Position numbers and translations under genes: made by a program
Source of the DNA: Rodentibacter genomosp. 1
GTDB taxonomy: Bacteria; Pseudomonadota; Gammaproteobacteria; Enterobacterales; Pasteurellaceae
Reading direction: 5' to 3'
NCBI RefSeq assembly: GCF_001999285.1
Contig: NZ_MLHN01000010.1
Span: 30,082-94,081, forward strand
Length of the DNA: 64,000 nt
The notes under the pieces: generated by a model
What the model saw: the letters and a program-made list of their open reading frames with translations, nothing else
The model's database searches: none
What the model was told of the DNA's origin: nothing
In this document: positions 55,897-64,000 of the stretch, piece after piece
Layout: each line of letters starts with the position of its first letter
How positions within the stretch are numbered: the stretch's first letter is position 1

Positions 55897-56766
55897 ATGA
55901 CTGAATTAAGTAAACAGCCTGTGCGTGATTTTGCAGAACACGATGCCTATTTTCCATCAGAGTACTCGTTATCGCAATATACAAGCCCAGTAACTGATTT
56001 CGACGGTGTGAAATTTGGAACAACTTACACTGGGAATAAAAAAGTATTGATGATCGCTACAGATGAACGTTATTTGCAAATGCAAAATGGTAAATGGTTT
56101 TCAACAGGTAATCATCCGGTAGAGACTTTATTACCTATGCTTCATATTCATAAAGCCGGGTTTGAAATTGATGTCGCAACACTTTCAGGTAACCATGCTA
56201 AATTTGAAATGTGGGCAATGCCGGCAGAAGATAAAGCGGTGGCAGAAATCTATAATGAATACCTGCCAAAATTGGATAAACCTGCAAAGTTAGCTGATAT
56301 CATTGATGACGTTACGGCAGAAAATTCTCCGTACGCTGCGGTGTTAATTCCTGGCGGTCATGGCGCATTCAATAAGATTCCGGAAAGTCGTGAAGTAAAA
56401 CGTGTTTTAGATTGGGCAATGGCAAATAACAAATTTATCATCACGCTTTGTCATGGTCCGGCAGCATTAGTGGCTGCCTCAATAGATAAGGCTGAGAATG
56501 ATTTCCCATTTAAAGGTTATGAGCTTTGTGTTTTCCCTGATGCGTTAGATGAAGGTGCAAATATTGATATTGGTTATATGCCGGGTAAATTACCTTGGTT
56601 GTTAGCCGCTCGTTTGGAGCAATTGGGCATGAAAGTGATTAATCAGGGTATTAGTGGTCAAGTTCACAAAGACCGTAATTTACTCACGGGAGATAGCCCG
56701 CTTGCCGGTAATAAATTGGGCATTTTAGCTGCGGATGAGTTACTAAAATCTGTTGGTCTAAAATAA
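55897..56766 (+). CDS. hchA: Protein/glyoxalase III Hsp31 (HchA)
   Basis: A 289-residue DJ-1/PfpI-superfamily protein, a glutathione-independent glyoxalase III and holding chaperone/deglycase in E. coli. The nucleophile is C185 in [11 protein letters not shown], the position of the E. coli catalytic Cys; the metal-site region [24 protein letters not shown] (about 72-95) and [13 protein letters not shown] are typical. ATG 55897 follows AGGAG; longer frames upstream lack a ribosome binding site. Divergent from the AraC gene. Confidence 0.93.
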   Translation: MTELSKQPVRDFAEHDAYFPSEYSLSQYTSPVTDFDGVKFGTTYTGNKKVLMIATDERYLQMQNGKWFSTGNHPVETLLPMLHIHKAGFEIDVATLSGNHAKFEMWAMPAEDKAVAEIYNEYLPKLDKPAKLADIIDDVTAENSPYAAVLIPGGHGAFNKIPESREVKRVLDWAMANNKFIITLCHGPAALVAASIDKAENDFPFKGYELCVFPDALDEGANIDIGYMPGKLPWLLAARLEQLGMKVINQGISGQVHKDRNLLTGDSPLAGNKLGILAADELLKSVGLK

Positions 56767-56776
56767 TGATTGTTAG

Positions 56777-56805
56777 AATGCCGTTGATATCAACGGCATT
56801 TTTGT
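56777..56805 (+). terminator. hchA terminator
   Basis: A 24-base perfect inverted repeat (AATGCCGTTGAT and its complement, 56777-56800) followed by TTTTTG. Confidence 0.85.
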
Positions 56806-56874
56806 TTCTACTATATTTTTCATTTTGTTTGATGATTAGGGGAAAGAATATCGAAAGTAATAAGATTGAACAAT

Positions 56875-57198
56875 CTAGAAAAAACTAACCGCACTTGTGA
56901 GACAAATATAAACCAAAATGACGTAGAAGCTGATAGTACTAAGCACTAATAATCTTACTGCGAGATTTGGGTGTTTGGCGTGTAATTTATAAACGATACG
57001 TGCAACAATGGCGAGAATAAACGGATAGAGCCAAAAAAAGGTAGAAAATAGATGGCTTTGCTCCTCTGTCAATATTGGGTTTTTAGAAAATCCGGTAGAA
57101 ATTAATAAGGCAAGGGGCCAAAGTAAAACAGGCATACAAAAAATAGCAAGCCCCCAAGCAAATCCGCTAAATTTTGTTGGCATAGATGAATGTTTCAT
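56875..57198 (-). CDS. Small membrane protein (107 aa)
   Basis: A 107-residue protein with three predicted membrane segments (WGLAIFCMPVLLWPLALLIST, FSTFFWLYPFILAIVARIVY, LLVLSTISFYVILVYICLTS). Polar N-terminus MKHSSMPTKFSGF. I do not recognise a named family for sure; similar proteins occur in other Pasteurellaceae next to cyaA, from memory. It is divergent from cyaA. A minus-strand USS is at its 3' end (near 56890). Confidence 0.75.
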   Translation of the reverse strand: MKHSSMPTKFSGFAWGLAIFCMPVLLWPLALLISTGFSKNPILTEEQSHLFSTFFWLYPFILAIVARIVYKLHAKHPNLAVRLLVLSTISFYVILVYICLTSAVSFF

Positions 57199-57332
57199 AA
57201 TTGTAAATTTTATAATGAAAGATAGCGTCCCGAATATAGCAAATATTGTTCAAGTTGGGTAGTGATTCTTTGCTTTCATTTGCTTGAAGTGGTACAGTAT
57301 TGCCAACTTTTTCTATCCGGTAGGATGCCGTA

Positions 57333-59825
57333 TTGAAATACGATCTCAATCAAGCAAGAAAATATGTGGAAATACTTGATAAACGCCGTTTGGAACGTGC
57401 CTTATTAGGTTCCGGTGACGGGCTACAGCATGTATTATCTTTGCTTCCTTTATTACTTCAATTAAACCATCCGTGTTTACCTGGCTATGTTGTTCAATCT
57501 TCTTGTGGGATTGCAGGTTTTAGTTTATCAGCGTATCAGCAACAATTCCTTTTAGCAGAATATCCATCCTTTTATGAGCAAATTAAGCAACAAATTTACC
57601 GCACAAATTCTCCTATTTTAGGTTTATACGTAATGGGGAGTTTTGGGTCTATTAGCCAAACGAGTTATTCTGATTTGGATACTTGGATTTGCCATCGTGA
57701 AGGTTTAACGGAAGATGAAAGGGATTTACTATCTCAAAAAGCTCAGAAAATTAAAGAATGGGCAATGCAGTTTGATGTGGAAATTAATTTCTATTTGATG
57801 GATCAGCAGCGTTTCCGCAGAGATTACAATGCCGATTTACTGTCAAATGAAAACAGCGGATCGGCACAGTATATGCTGTTACTTGATGAATTTTATCGTT
57901 CTGCTGTTCGTTTGGCGGGTAAGCCTTTACTATGGCTGCATTTATGGGTAGATGATGAGGTTGATTATGAAAAAGAGGTCAAAAAACGTATTGAGGAAGG
58001 GACACTTGATCCGCAAGATTGGGTGGATTTTGGTGGATTAGGGCAATTCTCTGCGAAAGAATATTTTGGTGCAAGTCTGTGGCAGCTTTACAAAGGGATT
58101 GATTCGCCATATAAGTCCGTGTTAAAGATTTTACTATTAGAGGCGTATTCCAAAGAATATCCGAACACCCGCCTTATCGCTCGTCAGTTTAAGGAAGATC
58201 TCTTTTCTGGCAACACCACACCGGTACACCATTTTGATCCCTATATCGCAATACTGATTAAAGTAACGGAATATTTGACCGCACTTTCCGAATTTAAACG
58301 TCTTGATTTTGTTCGACGTTGCTTTTATATCAAGGTTACGGAAGATTTGACTCGGCATAAAGTGAGTAACTGGCGTATAAATTACATACGAATTTTGGCA
58401 CAAGAATGGGGTTGGAACGTTGATTTAATACAAAAATTGAATCGGCGCCCATATTGGAAAATTAAGCGAGTTAAAGAGGCTCATGAAAATTTAGTGAAGT
58501 TTTTGATGATGAGTTACCATAACTTAGTGAATTTTGCCCGTAAGCATAAAATTAGCTCAAATATGGTGCCACAGGACATCAATATTCTTACTCGAAAACT
58601 TTATACGGCATTTGAAGAATTGCCGGGCAAAATCATCTTGCTTAATACCCAGATTTCCCGCAATTTATCAGAGCCTCATCTCTCTTTTTTGGAAGTCCGT
58701 GGCAATAAACATTTCAAAGATGGTTGGTATTTTATTAATAACCCCCCAAGTGAAATGATGTTCTCTGAAGACCGTGTTATTGAATATGCTGAAAATCTCA
58801 ATACATTGGTAGCGTGGGCTTACTTTAACCGATTAATTACTGCAGAAACGGAGCTTCATTTATTTAGCCCTTCTATTAGTATTGAAACTTTAAGAAATTT
58901 TGTCACAGATTTACGTCTTTCTTTTTCACGAATGGTCACCGGCACCAGCAGTGACGCTTTAACCGCTTCTTGTGAAATTCGTAACATTGTGATTGCAGTG
59001 AATTTGACCGTAGATCCGACTTCCTCCATTGCTGAATTTAAAGATCATCTTTCAGCGAGTGATTTATTTAGTTTTGGTTCCTTGGAACAAAACCTTGTAG
59101 GCAGTATTGATTTTACTTACCGCAATATTTGGAATGAAATCCGTACTCTGCATTTTGAAGGGCCAAACGCTATTTTGATTGCCTTAAAAGTACTGTCAAA
59201 TAAAATCTATCGTGGTGTCAATAACCCACGTTCTGTACAGGTTTTTTGTTATAGCCGACATTATCGCCGAGCATTACGTAATCTTGTTAGTGGATTGGTG
59301 AATCGTTGTATTAGCATTCGTTTAGGGGAAAGCCAAACGCCGGGCATCCCCCGCTTGCGTGTGGCAGGAAAAAGCTGGCAGTTTTTCTTTGAGGAAAGCG
59401 GTGTTAGCCTACAAGAAGTGGAAAATGATGGGCAACGTGCGGTCGATTTCGATGATGTTTTGAAAAGTCCAGTGGATGAAAAAACGGAGACTCACAATGA
59501 GGATCGCCAACACCCCGCAGAAATTGATCTTTTTGCAAGTGAAGGGTTCTTACAATTTTTCTTTGAAGATAACAAAGATGGTACATTCAATGTTTATTTA
59601 CTGAATGAATTGAATCACTTGGAAATTTACCGACACTGTGACGGTATAAAAGATGAAAAAGTAAGACAAATTAATCAACTTTATCAAGTATCAGGAGCGG
59701 GTGGGGAGAATCCGTATCATATTGAATCAGGTAATTTTAATTATCCACAGTTTTATCAAATCCAACATAGCCATCAAGGACAAATCCAAATTCTTCCTTT
59801 TAAATATCGGCGAAGTTTAAATTAA
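57333..59825 (+). CDS. cyaA: Class I adenylate cyclase
   Basis: An 830-residue cytosolic enzyme making cAMP, the CRP ligand. The catalytic N-terminal half has LGLYVMGSFGSISQTSYSDLDTWICHR (GSxxSxSxSDLD, about residues 95-120), the nucleotidyltransferase signature. The C-terminal regulatory half has SEDRVIEYAENLNTLVAWAYFNRLI. The start is TTG 57333 after TAGGA, as in other class I cyaA genes, which use rare start codons. Length is slightly below E. coli (848). Minimal ORF MPY* overlaps the start. Confidence 0.96.
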   Translation: MKYDLNQARKYVEILDKRRLERALLGSGDGLQHVLSLLPLLLQLNHPCLPGYVVQSSCGIAGFSLSAYQQQFLLAEYPSFYEQIKQQIYRTNSPILGLYVMGSFGSISQTSYSDLDTWICHREGLTEDERDLLSQKAQKIKEWAMQFDVEINFYLMDQQRFRRDYNADLLSNENSGSAQYMLLLDEFYRSAVRLAGKPLLWLHLWVDDEVDYEKEVKKRIEEGTLDPQDWVDFGGLGQFSAKEYFGASLWQLYKGIDSPYKSVLKILLLEAYSKEYPNTRLIARQFKEDLFSGNTTPVHHFDPYIAILIKVTEYLTALSEFKRLDFVRRCFYIKVTEDLTRHKVSNWRINYIRILAQEWGWNVDLIQKLNRRPYWKIKRVKEAHENLVKFLMMSYHNLVNFARKHKISSNMVPQDINILTRKLYTAFEELPGKIILLNTQISRNLSEPHLSFLEVRGNKHFKDGWYFINNPPSEMMFSEDRVIEYAENLNTLVAWAYFNRLITAETELHLFSPSISIETLRNFVTDLRLSFSRMVTGTSSDALTASCEIRNIVIAVNLTVDPTSSIAEFKDHLSASDLFSFGSLEQNLVGSIDFTYRNIWNEIRTLHFEGPNAILIALKVLSNKIYRGVNNPRSVQVFCYSRHYRRALRNLVSGLVNRCISIRLGESQTPGIPRLRVAGKSWQFFFEESGVSLQEVENDGQRAVDFDDVLKSPVDEKTETHNEDRQHPAEIDLFASEGFLQFFFEDNKDGTFNVYLLNELNHLEIYRHCDGIKDEKVRQINQLYQVSGAGGENPYHIESGNFNYPQFYQIQHSHQGQIQILPFKYRRSLN

Positions 59826-59950
59826 TGACAGTAGTGATAAAATTGATTAGGTTTCCTACACTTCTTGGAATTGTGATTAAATCTGGATTAGAATGGGGAA
59901 GTTTTTATAGTGAATGTTTAGGGTGATTTAGAGATTTAAAGGGGGGAAAT

Positions 59951-60580
59951 ATGCAAGAAAAATTGAGAGTTTTGCTCATTGACGATCATCCGTTAATGTG
60001 TCGTGGAATGAAACAGCTACTTGAATTAGAGGATAATTTTGAAGTGGTTGCCGATGCAGGTAATGGTTCCGAAGGTATTTCGATTGCGTTACAAACCTCA
60101 CCGGACTTGATTGTTCTTGATCTGAATATGAAAGGGCTTTCTGGATTGGATACACTTAAAGGTTTGCGTGCGGAGGGGATTGATGCGCGTATTATCATTT
60201 TGACGGTTTCCGATGCTAAAAATGATATTTTCACATTAATTGATGCTGGTGCAGATGGTTATTTACTCAAAGATACTGAGCCGGATACTTTGCTTGAACA
60301 AATTAAACGAATTGCACAAGGTGAAGTCATTTTAAGTCATTCGATTAAGGATTTATTGGTTGAACGTGAATATCGTCAAGATCCTATGGATTCTTTAACT
60401 GAGCGTGAGAAGGGAATTTTAAGTCTTATAGCAAAGGGCTTGTCGAATAAACAAATTGCAGGTCAGCTATTTATTTCGGAAGAAACGGTAAAGGTACATA
60501 TTAGAAATTTGTTGAGAAAATTAAATGTCCATTCTCGTGTCGCTGCAACAGTATTATATTTTGAGCATAATGGGCGATAA
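59951..60580 (+). CDS. narP: Nitrate/nitrite response regulator NarP
   Basis: A 209-residue NarL-family regulator. The receiver domain has acid pair D11-D12, phospho-acceptor D57 (LIVLDLNMKG) and a conserved Lys (YLLKDTEP, about 108). The C-terminal LuxR-type helix-turn-helix is LTEREKGILSLIAKGLSNKQIAGQLFISEETVKVHIRNLLRKL (about 150-192). It resembles NarP, the only NarL-type regulator in Haemophilus from memory. The matching sensor is not in the window. A USS-armed terminator follows. Confidence 0.92.
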   Translation: MQEKLRVLLIDDHPLMCRGMKQLLELEDNFEVVADAGNGSEGISIALQTSPDLIVLDLNMKGLSGLDTLKGLRAEGIDARIIILTVSDAKNDIFTLIDAGADGYLLKDTEPDTLLEQIKRIAQGEVILSHSIKDLLVEREYRQDPMDSLTEREKGILSLIAKGLSNKQIAGQLFISEETVKVHIRNLLRKLNVHSRVAATVLYFEHNGR

Positions 60581-60595
60581 TAAACGTTTCTAGAG

Positions 60596-60631
60596 AAAAG
60601 TGCGGGAAGAAATTTTTCTGACCGCACTTTT
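60596..60631. terminator. Convergent narP/metQ terminator formed by inverted USS pair
   Basis: AAAAGTGCGG (60596-60605) and CCGCACTTTT (60622-60631) with a 16-base internal segment that can itself pair. Confidence 0.8.
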
Positions 60632-60674
60632 TATAGGAATGGTGATTTAGTTAATTTTTATAGTTAGGTGAAAA

Positions 60675-61499
60675 TTACCAACCTTTTACAACCCCATCTT
60701 TGAAGTGTTTTTTCGCTTCTTGATATACTTCTTCGGTTTGATAGGATTTCACAAAATCTTGCACAGCCTTGCTGTCCTTGTTATCAGTTCTAGCTACAAT
60801 GATATTCACATATGGGGAATCTTTATCTTCCACAAATACACCATTATCTTGAGCGTTTAAACCAACTTGTCCTGCATAAGTATTGTTTACTACAGCTAAA
60901 TCAACATCATCTAGCGCACGTGCAGCGATAGAGGTATCAACCTCGGTTATGTTTAAATTTTTGGGATTGTCAACAATATCTAACACAGTTGAAAATAAAT
61001 TATTGGCATCTTTAAGTTTTATTAAGCCTTGTTTTTCAAGAAGAATTAAGGCCCGACCACGATTACTTGGATCATTTGGTACGACAACTTTAGCGCCTTC
61101 TTGTAATTCACCTACATCTTTGATCTTTTTAGAGTAACCCGCCAATGGATAAACAAAGGAATTACCAACGATTACTAAATTATTTAGACTTTTTGCTTGT
61201 GCATCTTGCTCTAGATAAGGTTTATGCTGCATTGCGTTAGCGTCTAAATCACCAGTCGAAACGGCGGTATTTGGTAACGCATAGTCGTTAAATTCTACGA
61301 ATTGTACTTCTAAACCATATTTTTCTTTTGCCACTTTTGCGGCAATTTCTGCAACTTGATGCTCAGGACCAGACATCACTCCTACTTTAAGTTTAAGTGG
61401 GGTATCTTGAGAGACTTGTGCTTTTTTATCATCTTTGCAACCTGTTAAAATAAGAGCAGAAGCGATAGCTGTGATAGCAAATAAGTTTTTTAATTTCAT
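60675..61499 (-). CDS. metQ: D-methionine-binding lipoprotein MetQ
   Basis: A 274-residue substrate-binding lipoprotein of the MetNIQ importer. Signal MKLKNLFAITAIASALILTGC with lipobox LTGC (Cys 21), then NlpA-type motifs KVGVMSGPEHQVAEIAA and NDYALPNTAVSTGDLDANAMQHKPYLE. C-terminal KHFKDGVVKGW. Last gene of the leftward metNIQ operon. Confidence 0.97.
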   Translation of the reverse strand: MKLKNLFAITAIASALILTGCKDDKKAQVSQDTPLKLKVGVMSGPEHQVAEIAAKVAKEKYGLEVQFVEFNDYALPNTAVSTGDLDANAMQHKPYLEQDAQAKSLNNLVIVGNSFVYPLAGYSKKIKDVGELQEGAKVVVPNDPSNRGRALILLEKQGLIKLKDANNLFSTVLDIVDNPKNLNITEVDTSIAARALDDVDLAVVNNTYAGQVGLNAQDNGVFVEDKDSPYVNIIVARTDNKDSKAVQDFVKSYQTEEVYQEAKKHFKDGVVKGW

Positions 61500-61532
61500 A
61501 AAATTTCCTTCCTGTGAAGTGTGGTGTTTAAA

Positions 61533-62222
61533 TTAACGATGATCGACTTTTTTCGCCAGTGTATCACCGATCTTTTGGCTAATCATAACGAAAAGCACAA
61601 TGATAATTGTCGCAACCCAAGTAATATAAGGCATATTACGATACACGCCATAGTTGATAGCTAGGCTACCGAGACCGCCCCCTCCTTGGGTTCCTGCCAT
61701 TGCGGAGTAGCCCACTAAAGTTACTAGTGTTAATGTGATACCGTTAATGAGTGCAGGCAAGGCTTCAGGCAAATAAAATTTACGCACAATTTGCCATTTG
61801 GTTGCTCCCATAGCTTGAGCTGCTTCTGTTAAACCATTGGGTATTTCCATCAAAGCGTTTGCCGTTAAACGAGCCACGAAAGGCATGGCACAAATACTTA
61901 GGGGAATAATTGCGGCAGTGGTTCCGAGTACTGTCCCCACAATAAAACGTGTTACAGGCAATAAAATTAAAAGCAAAATAATAAAAGGAATAGAGCGTCC
62001 GATGTTAATTATCGCATTTAGTACAAAGTGTGTGCGTGTATTTTGTAGAATTTCATTTTTTCCTGTTAAGAACGTCCATACACCGAAGGGTATGCCTACT
62101 ACAACGGCGAGTAACGTAGAGGCAAAACTAATATAGATTGTTTCGTAAGTCGCTGCACCGACAACTCCCCACATTTGTGCTGTGAGCTGTTGGGTAAATG
62201 TTGCCCAGAAATCATTGAACAT
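61533..62222 (-). CDS. metI: Methionine ABC transporter permease MetI
   Basis: A 229-residue permease with five hydrophobic segments. The BPD-transporter motif [23 protein letters not shown] (EAA loop) and the opening [36 protein letters not shown] are as in MetI. ATG 62222 overlaps the metN stop by 11 bases and has GGAGG upstream; the longer frame to 62246 lies in metN. Confidence 0.96.
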   Translation of the reverse strand: MFNDFWATFTQQLTAQMWGVVGAATYETIYISFASTLLAVVVGIPFGVWTFLTGKNEILQNTRTHFVLNAIINIGRSIPFIILLLILLPVTRFIVGTVLGTTAAIIPLSICAMPFVARLTANALMEIPNGLTEAAQAMGATKWQIVRKFYLPEALPALINGITLTLVTLVGYSAMAGTQGGGGLGSLAINYGVYRNMPYITWVATIIIVLFVMISQKIGDTLAKKVDHR

Positions 62223-63249
62223 AGCCGAGCACCTCCACACGTACATTGTTTTCCATTAGATAGACTTTAGTTTGGGTAATGGCATCTTCATCACCTTCTA
62301 CTTCTGCGATGGTATAACCAAATTTTACACCACCGGCATAATCAATTTGTGATGTTAAAATACTGAGTTCTACACCAAATTTTTTAGATGCTTGTGAAAG
62401 TAATGGCGCATCCACTGAACGACCGGTAAATTCAAATTTAATAATAGGATATGACTTGCTGTGCTTCGGTGTATCGGTAAGGTTCGCCAAATATTCATCA
62501 GGTAAAGTGATGTGGAATGTGGATCGAATAAAGTCTTGAGCTAATTTGGTTTTAGGATTTGAGAAGATTTCACTCACAGTGCCTTGTTCTACAAGACGAC
62601 CTTTATCAATGACTGCAACTTGATCACAAATTTGTTTTACCACTTCCATTTCGTGGGTAATCAATAAAATTGTGATACCTAAAGTGCGGTTGATTTCTTT
62701 TAATAATTTTAAAATAGATTGGGTCGTAGCGGGATCTAATGCACTTGTGGCTTCATCACATAGTAATACTTTTGGATCGCTTGCTAATGCACGAGCAATA
62801 GCAACACGCTGTTTTTGCCCACCTGACAGATTGCTTGGATAGGCATTGCGTTTTTCCTTTAAACCTACTAACTCTAAAAGTGCGGTGATTTTTTCTTGAA
62901 TTTTTGGTTTTGGTATTCCTTCTAATTCCAATGGCAACGCAATATTTTCAAATACAGTACGTGAGCTGAGAAGATTGAAGTGTTGAAAAATCATTCCGAT
63001 TTGACGGCGTGCGTGAACCAGTTCGTGGTTGGAAAGTTGTGTGAGTTCTACTCCGTCCACCACAATGGAGCCATTAGTCGGTTTTTCCAATAGGTTGACA
63101 CACCGAATTAATGTGCTTTTTCCTGCACCGGATGCACCAATTACACCACAAATTTGTCCTTTTTCGACCTTCAACGAAACATTATCAAGTGCAGTAAGTT
63201 TTTTCCCAGCTAACTCAAAAATCTTCGTAATATTATTTAGCTTAATCAT
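62212..63249 (-). CDS. metN: Methionine ABC transporter ATP-binding protein MetN
   Basis: A 345-residue ABC ATPase. Walker [10 protein letters not shown] (38-46), Q loop [14 protein letters not shown], signature [15 protein letters not shown] (about 140-154), Walker [14 protein letters not shown]. The C-terminal NIL/ACT-like domain (about 265-345) binds methionine and mediates feedback inhibition in E. coli MetN. First gene of the operon, with a MetJ-like site upstream. Confidence 0.97.
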   Translation of the reverse strand: MIKLNNITKIFELAGKKLTALDNVSLKVEKGQICGVIGASGAGKSTLIRCVNLLEKPTNGSIVVDGVELTQLSNHELVHARRQIGMIFQHFNLLSSRTVFENIALPLELEGIPKPKIQEKITALLELVGLKEKRNAYPSNLSGGQKQRVAIARALASDPKVLLCDEATSALDPATTQSILKLLKEINRTLGITILLITHEMEVVKQICDQVAVIDKGRLVEQGTVSEIFSNPKTKLAQDFIRSTFHITLPDEYLANLTDTPKHSKSYPIIKFEFTGRSVDAPLLSQASKKFGVELSILTSQIDYAGGVKFGYTIAEVEGDEDAITQTKVYLMENNVRVEVLGYVQ

Positions 63250-63285
63250 ATAAGCCCTTGTTCTATTTTCAAATTCATTTCGGTA

Positions 63286-63310
63286 TTCTAGATGTCTAGA
63301 TTGCTATGTC
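63286..63310. promoter_or_regulatory. MetJ-like operator of metNIQ
   Basis: Tandem octamers AGATGTCT (63290-63297) and AGATTGCT (63298-63305) resemble the AGACGTCT Met box (7 of 8 and 5 of 8 matches). They lie 40-60 bases upstream of the metN start. Confidence 0.7.
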
Positions 63311-63419
63311 AATATGTGGCGGGATCTTTTTTAGATGGATTGGTTATAACTTATAGTTTGCTAATTCATAGTATAAAAGGGATAATTTTGTGCAATAGAA
63401 GAGAGTGGTGAAAGTTAAA

Positions 63420-63974
63420 ATGAATAAAGCAATTTTTTTAGATCGAGATGGTACATTAAATATTGATTATGGTTATGTTCATGATATTGATCATTTCAAA
63501 TTTATTGATGGCGCGGTTGATGCTCTACGTGAGTTAAAATCAATGGGTTATCTATTGGTGCTGGTGACAAACCAATCTGGTATTGCACGAGATTATTTTT
63601 CTGAAGATCAATTTTTGCAATTAACAGAATGGATGGATTGGTCATTAGCAGAACAAGGTGTGGATTTAGATGGTATTTATTATTGTCCTCACCATCCCGA
63701 TGGTAAAGGTGAATACAAAGCGAATTGTAATTGTCGCAAGCCGAAATCAGGAATGTTATTACAGGCAATAGAAAACTTGAAGATTGATCCTACTCGATCC
63801 GTAATGATTGGTGATAAAGTGGATGATCTAAAGGCCGGAATAGGAGCAAAGGTGAAAACTAATGTACTGGTTCGATCAGGAAAATCTGTGACAGAAGAAG
63901 GGGTTATATTGGCAGATTATGTTTTGGATTCTATTGTGGATTTGCCGAGAGTTTTGAAAAGATTAATTAAATAG
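63420..63974 (+). CDS. gmhB: D-glycero-beta-D-manno-heptose 1,7-bisphosphate 7-phosphatase
   Basis: A 184-residue HAD phosphatase in ADP-heptose synthesis for LPS inner core. Nucleophile D8 and acid D10 in [20 protein letters not shown], the zinc-binding loop [23 protein letters not shown] (about 91-113) and [15 protein letters not shown] 63420 is chosen; an in-frame GTG at 63405 is possible. Divergent from metN. Confidence 0.95.
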   Translation: MNKAIFLDRDGTLNIDYGYVHDIDHFKFIDGAVDALRELKSMGYLLVLVTNQSGIARDYFSEDQFLQLTEWMDWSLAEQGVDLDGIYYCPHHPDGKGEYKANCNCRKPKSGMLLQAIENLKIDPTRSVMIGDKVDDLKAGIGAKVKTNVLVRSGKSVTEEGVILADYVLDSIVDLPRVLKRLIK

Positions 63975-64000
63975 CAAAATCCAGCTAAATTTCATTCAAA

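Overview
The window is a piece of a Pasteurellaceae chromosome, most likely Haemophilus sensu lato or a close relative such as Aggregatibacter. The main evidence is the very frequent 9-mer AAGTGCGGT and its complement, the Haemophilus-type DNA uptake signal (USS). It occurs inside genes and as inverted pairs forming terminators. The AT-rich composition, the gene content (cyaY-recQ, lptM-lysA, zwf/pgl/gnd, lon, hemW-rpiA-serA, fkpA-slyX-tusDCB, spc and alpha ribosomal operons, cyaA, narP, metNIQ-gmhB) and the protein sequences agree. Species cannot be fixed from sequence alone.

Layout. (1) About 1-7,080: the early end of a Mu-like prophage that continues off the left edge. A leftward early operon (ner-like, MuA transposase, MuB, DUF3164 and many small genes) is divergent from a rightward S24-type repressor, with a palindrome-rich operator region between them. 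(2) 7,489-11,573: recQ, cyaY, lptM, lysA, hslR. (3) 11,643-24,320: nudE, an OPT transporter, two tandem small membrane proteins, cysQ, then the oxidative and non-oxidative pentose-phosphate genes zwf, pgl, gnd, rpe with gph. Two accessory genes (an acyl-CoA dehydrogenase-like protein and a possible PD-(D/E)XK nuclease) sit among them. (4) 24,445-32,946: lon, then an accessory insert on the minus strand (an MFS transporter behind a broken PvcA/DIT1-like isocyanide-synthase gene), then hemW, rpiA, serA. (5) 33,133-45,722: purL with a PurR box, a DUF924 gene, an FNT channel, an AhpD-like protein, lpxH, plsC, ftsP/sufI-like, slyX, fkpA, a YheO-like regulator and tusDCB. (6) 45,879-54,396: the complete spc and alpha ribosomal-protein operons (rplN to rplQ, with secY and rpoA) placed directly behind tusDCB. 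(7) 54,785-63,974: an AraC-type regulator divergent from hchA, cyaA, narP, the metNIQ methionine importer with a MetJ-like operator, and gmhB.

Functional links. zwf, pgl, gnd, rpe and rpiA cover glucose-6-phosphate to pentose phosphates. The tus genes feed tRNA thiolation. fkpA, the FtsP-like protein, plsC, lpxH, lptM and gmhB serve the envelope and LPS. CyaA makes the cAMP that would act at a consensus CRP site found upstream of the broken isocyanide-synthase/MFS operon.

Most notable: the PvcA/DIT1-like gene at 28,128-29,528 reads as one protein only if three lesions are repaired (a frameshift, an in-frame TAA, and a frameshift at a 7-A run). It lies in an island between lon and hemW with its own CRP-type promoter and a probable exporter. 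Other points of interest are the prophage control region, a dispersed repeat with a GGACAC hairpin present twice, and the unusual tusB-rplN junction.
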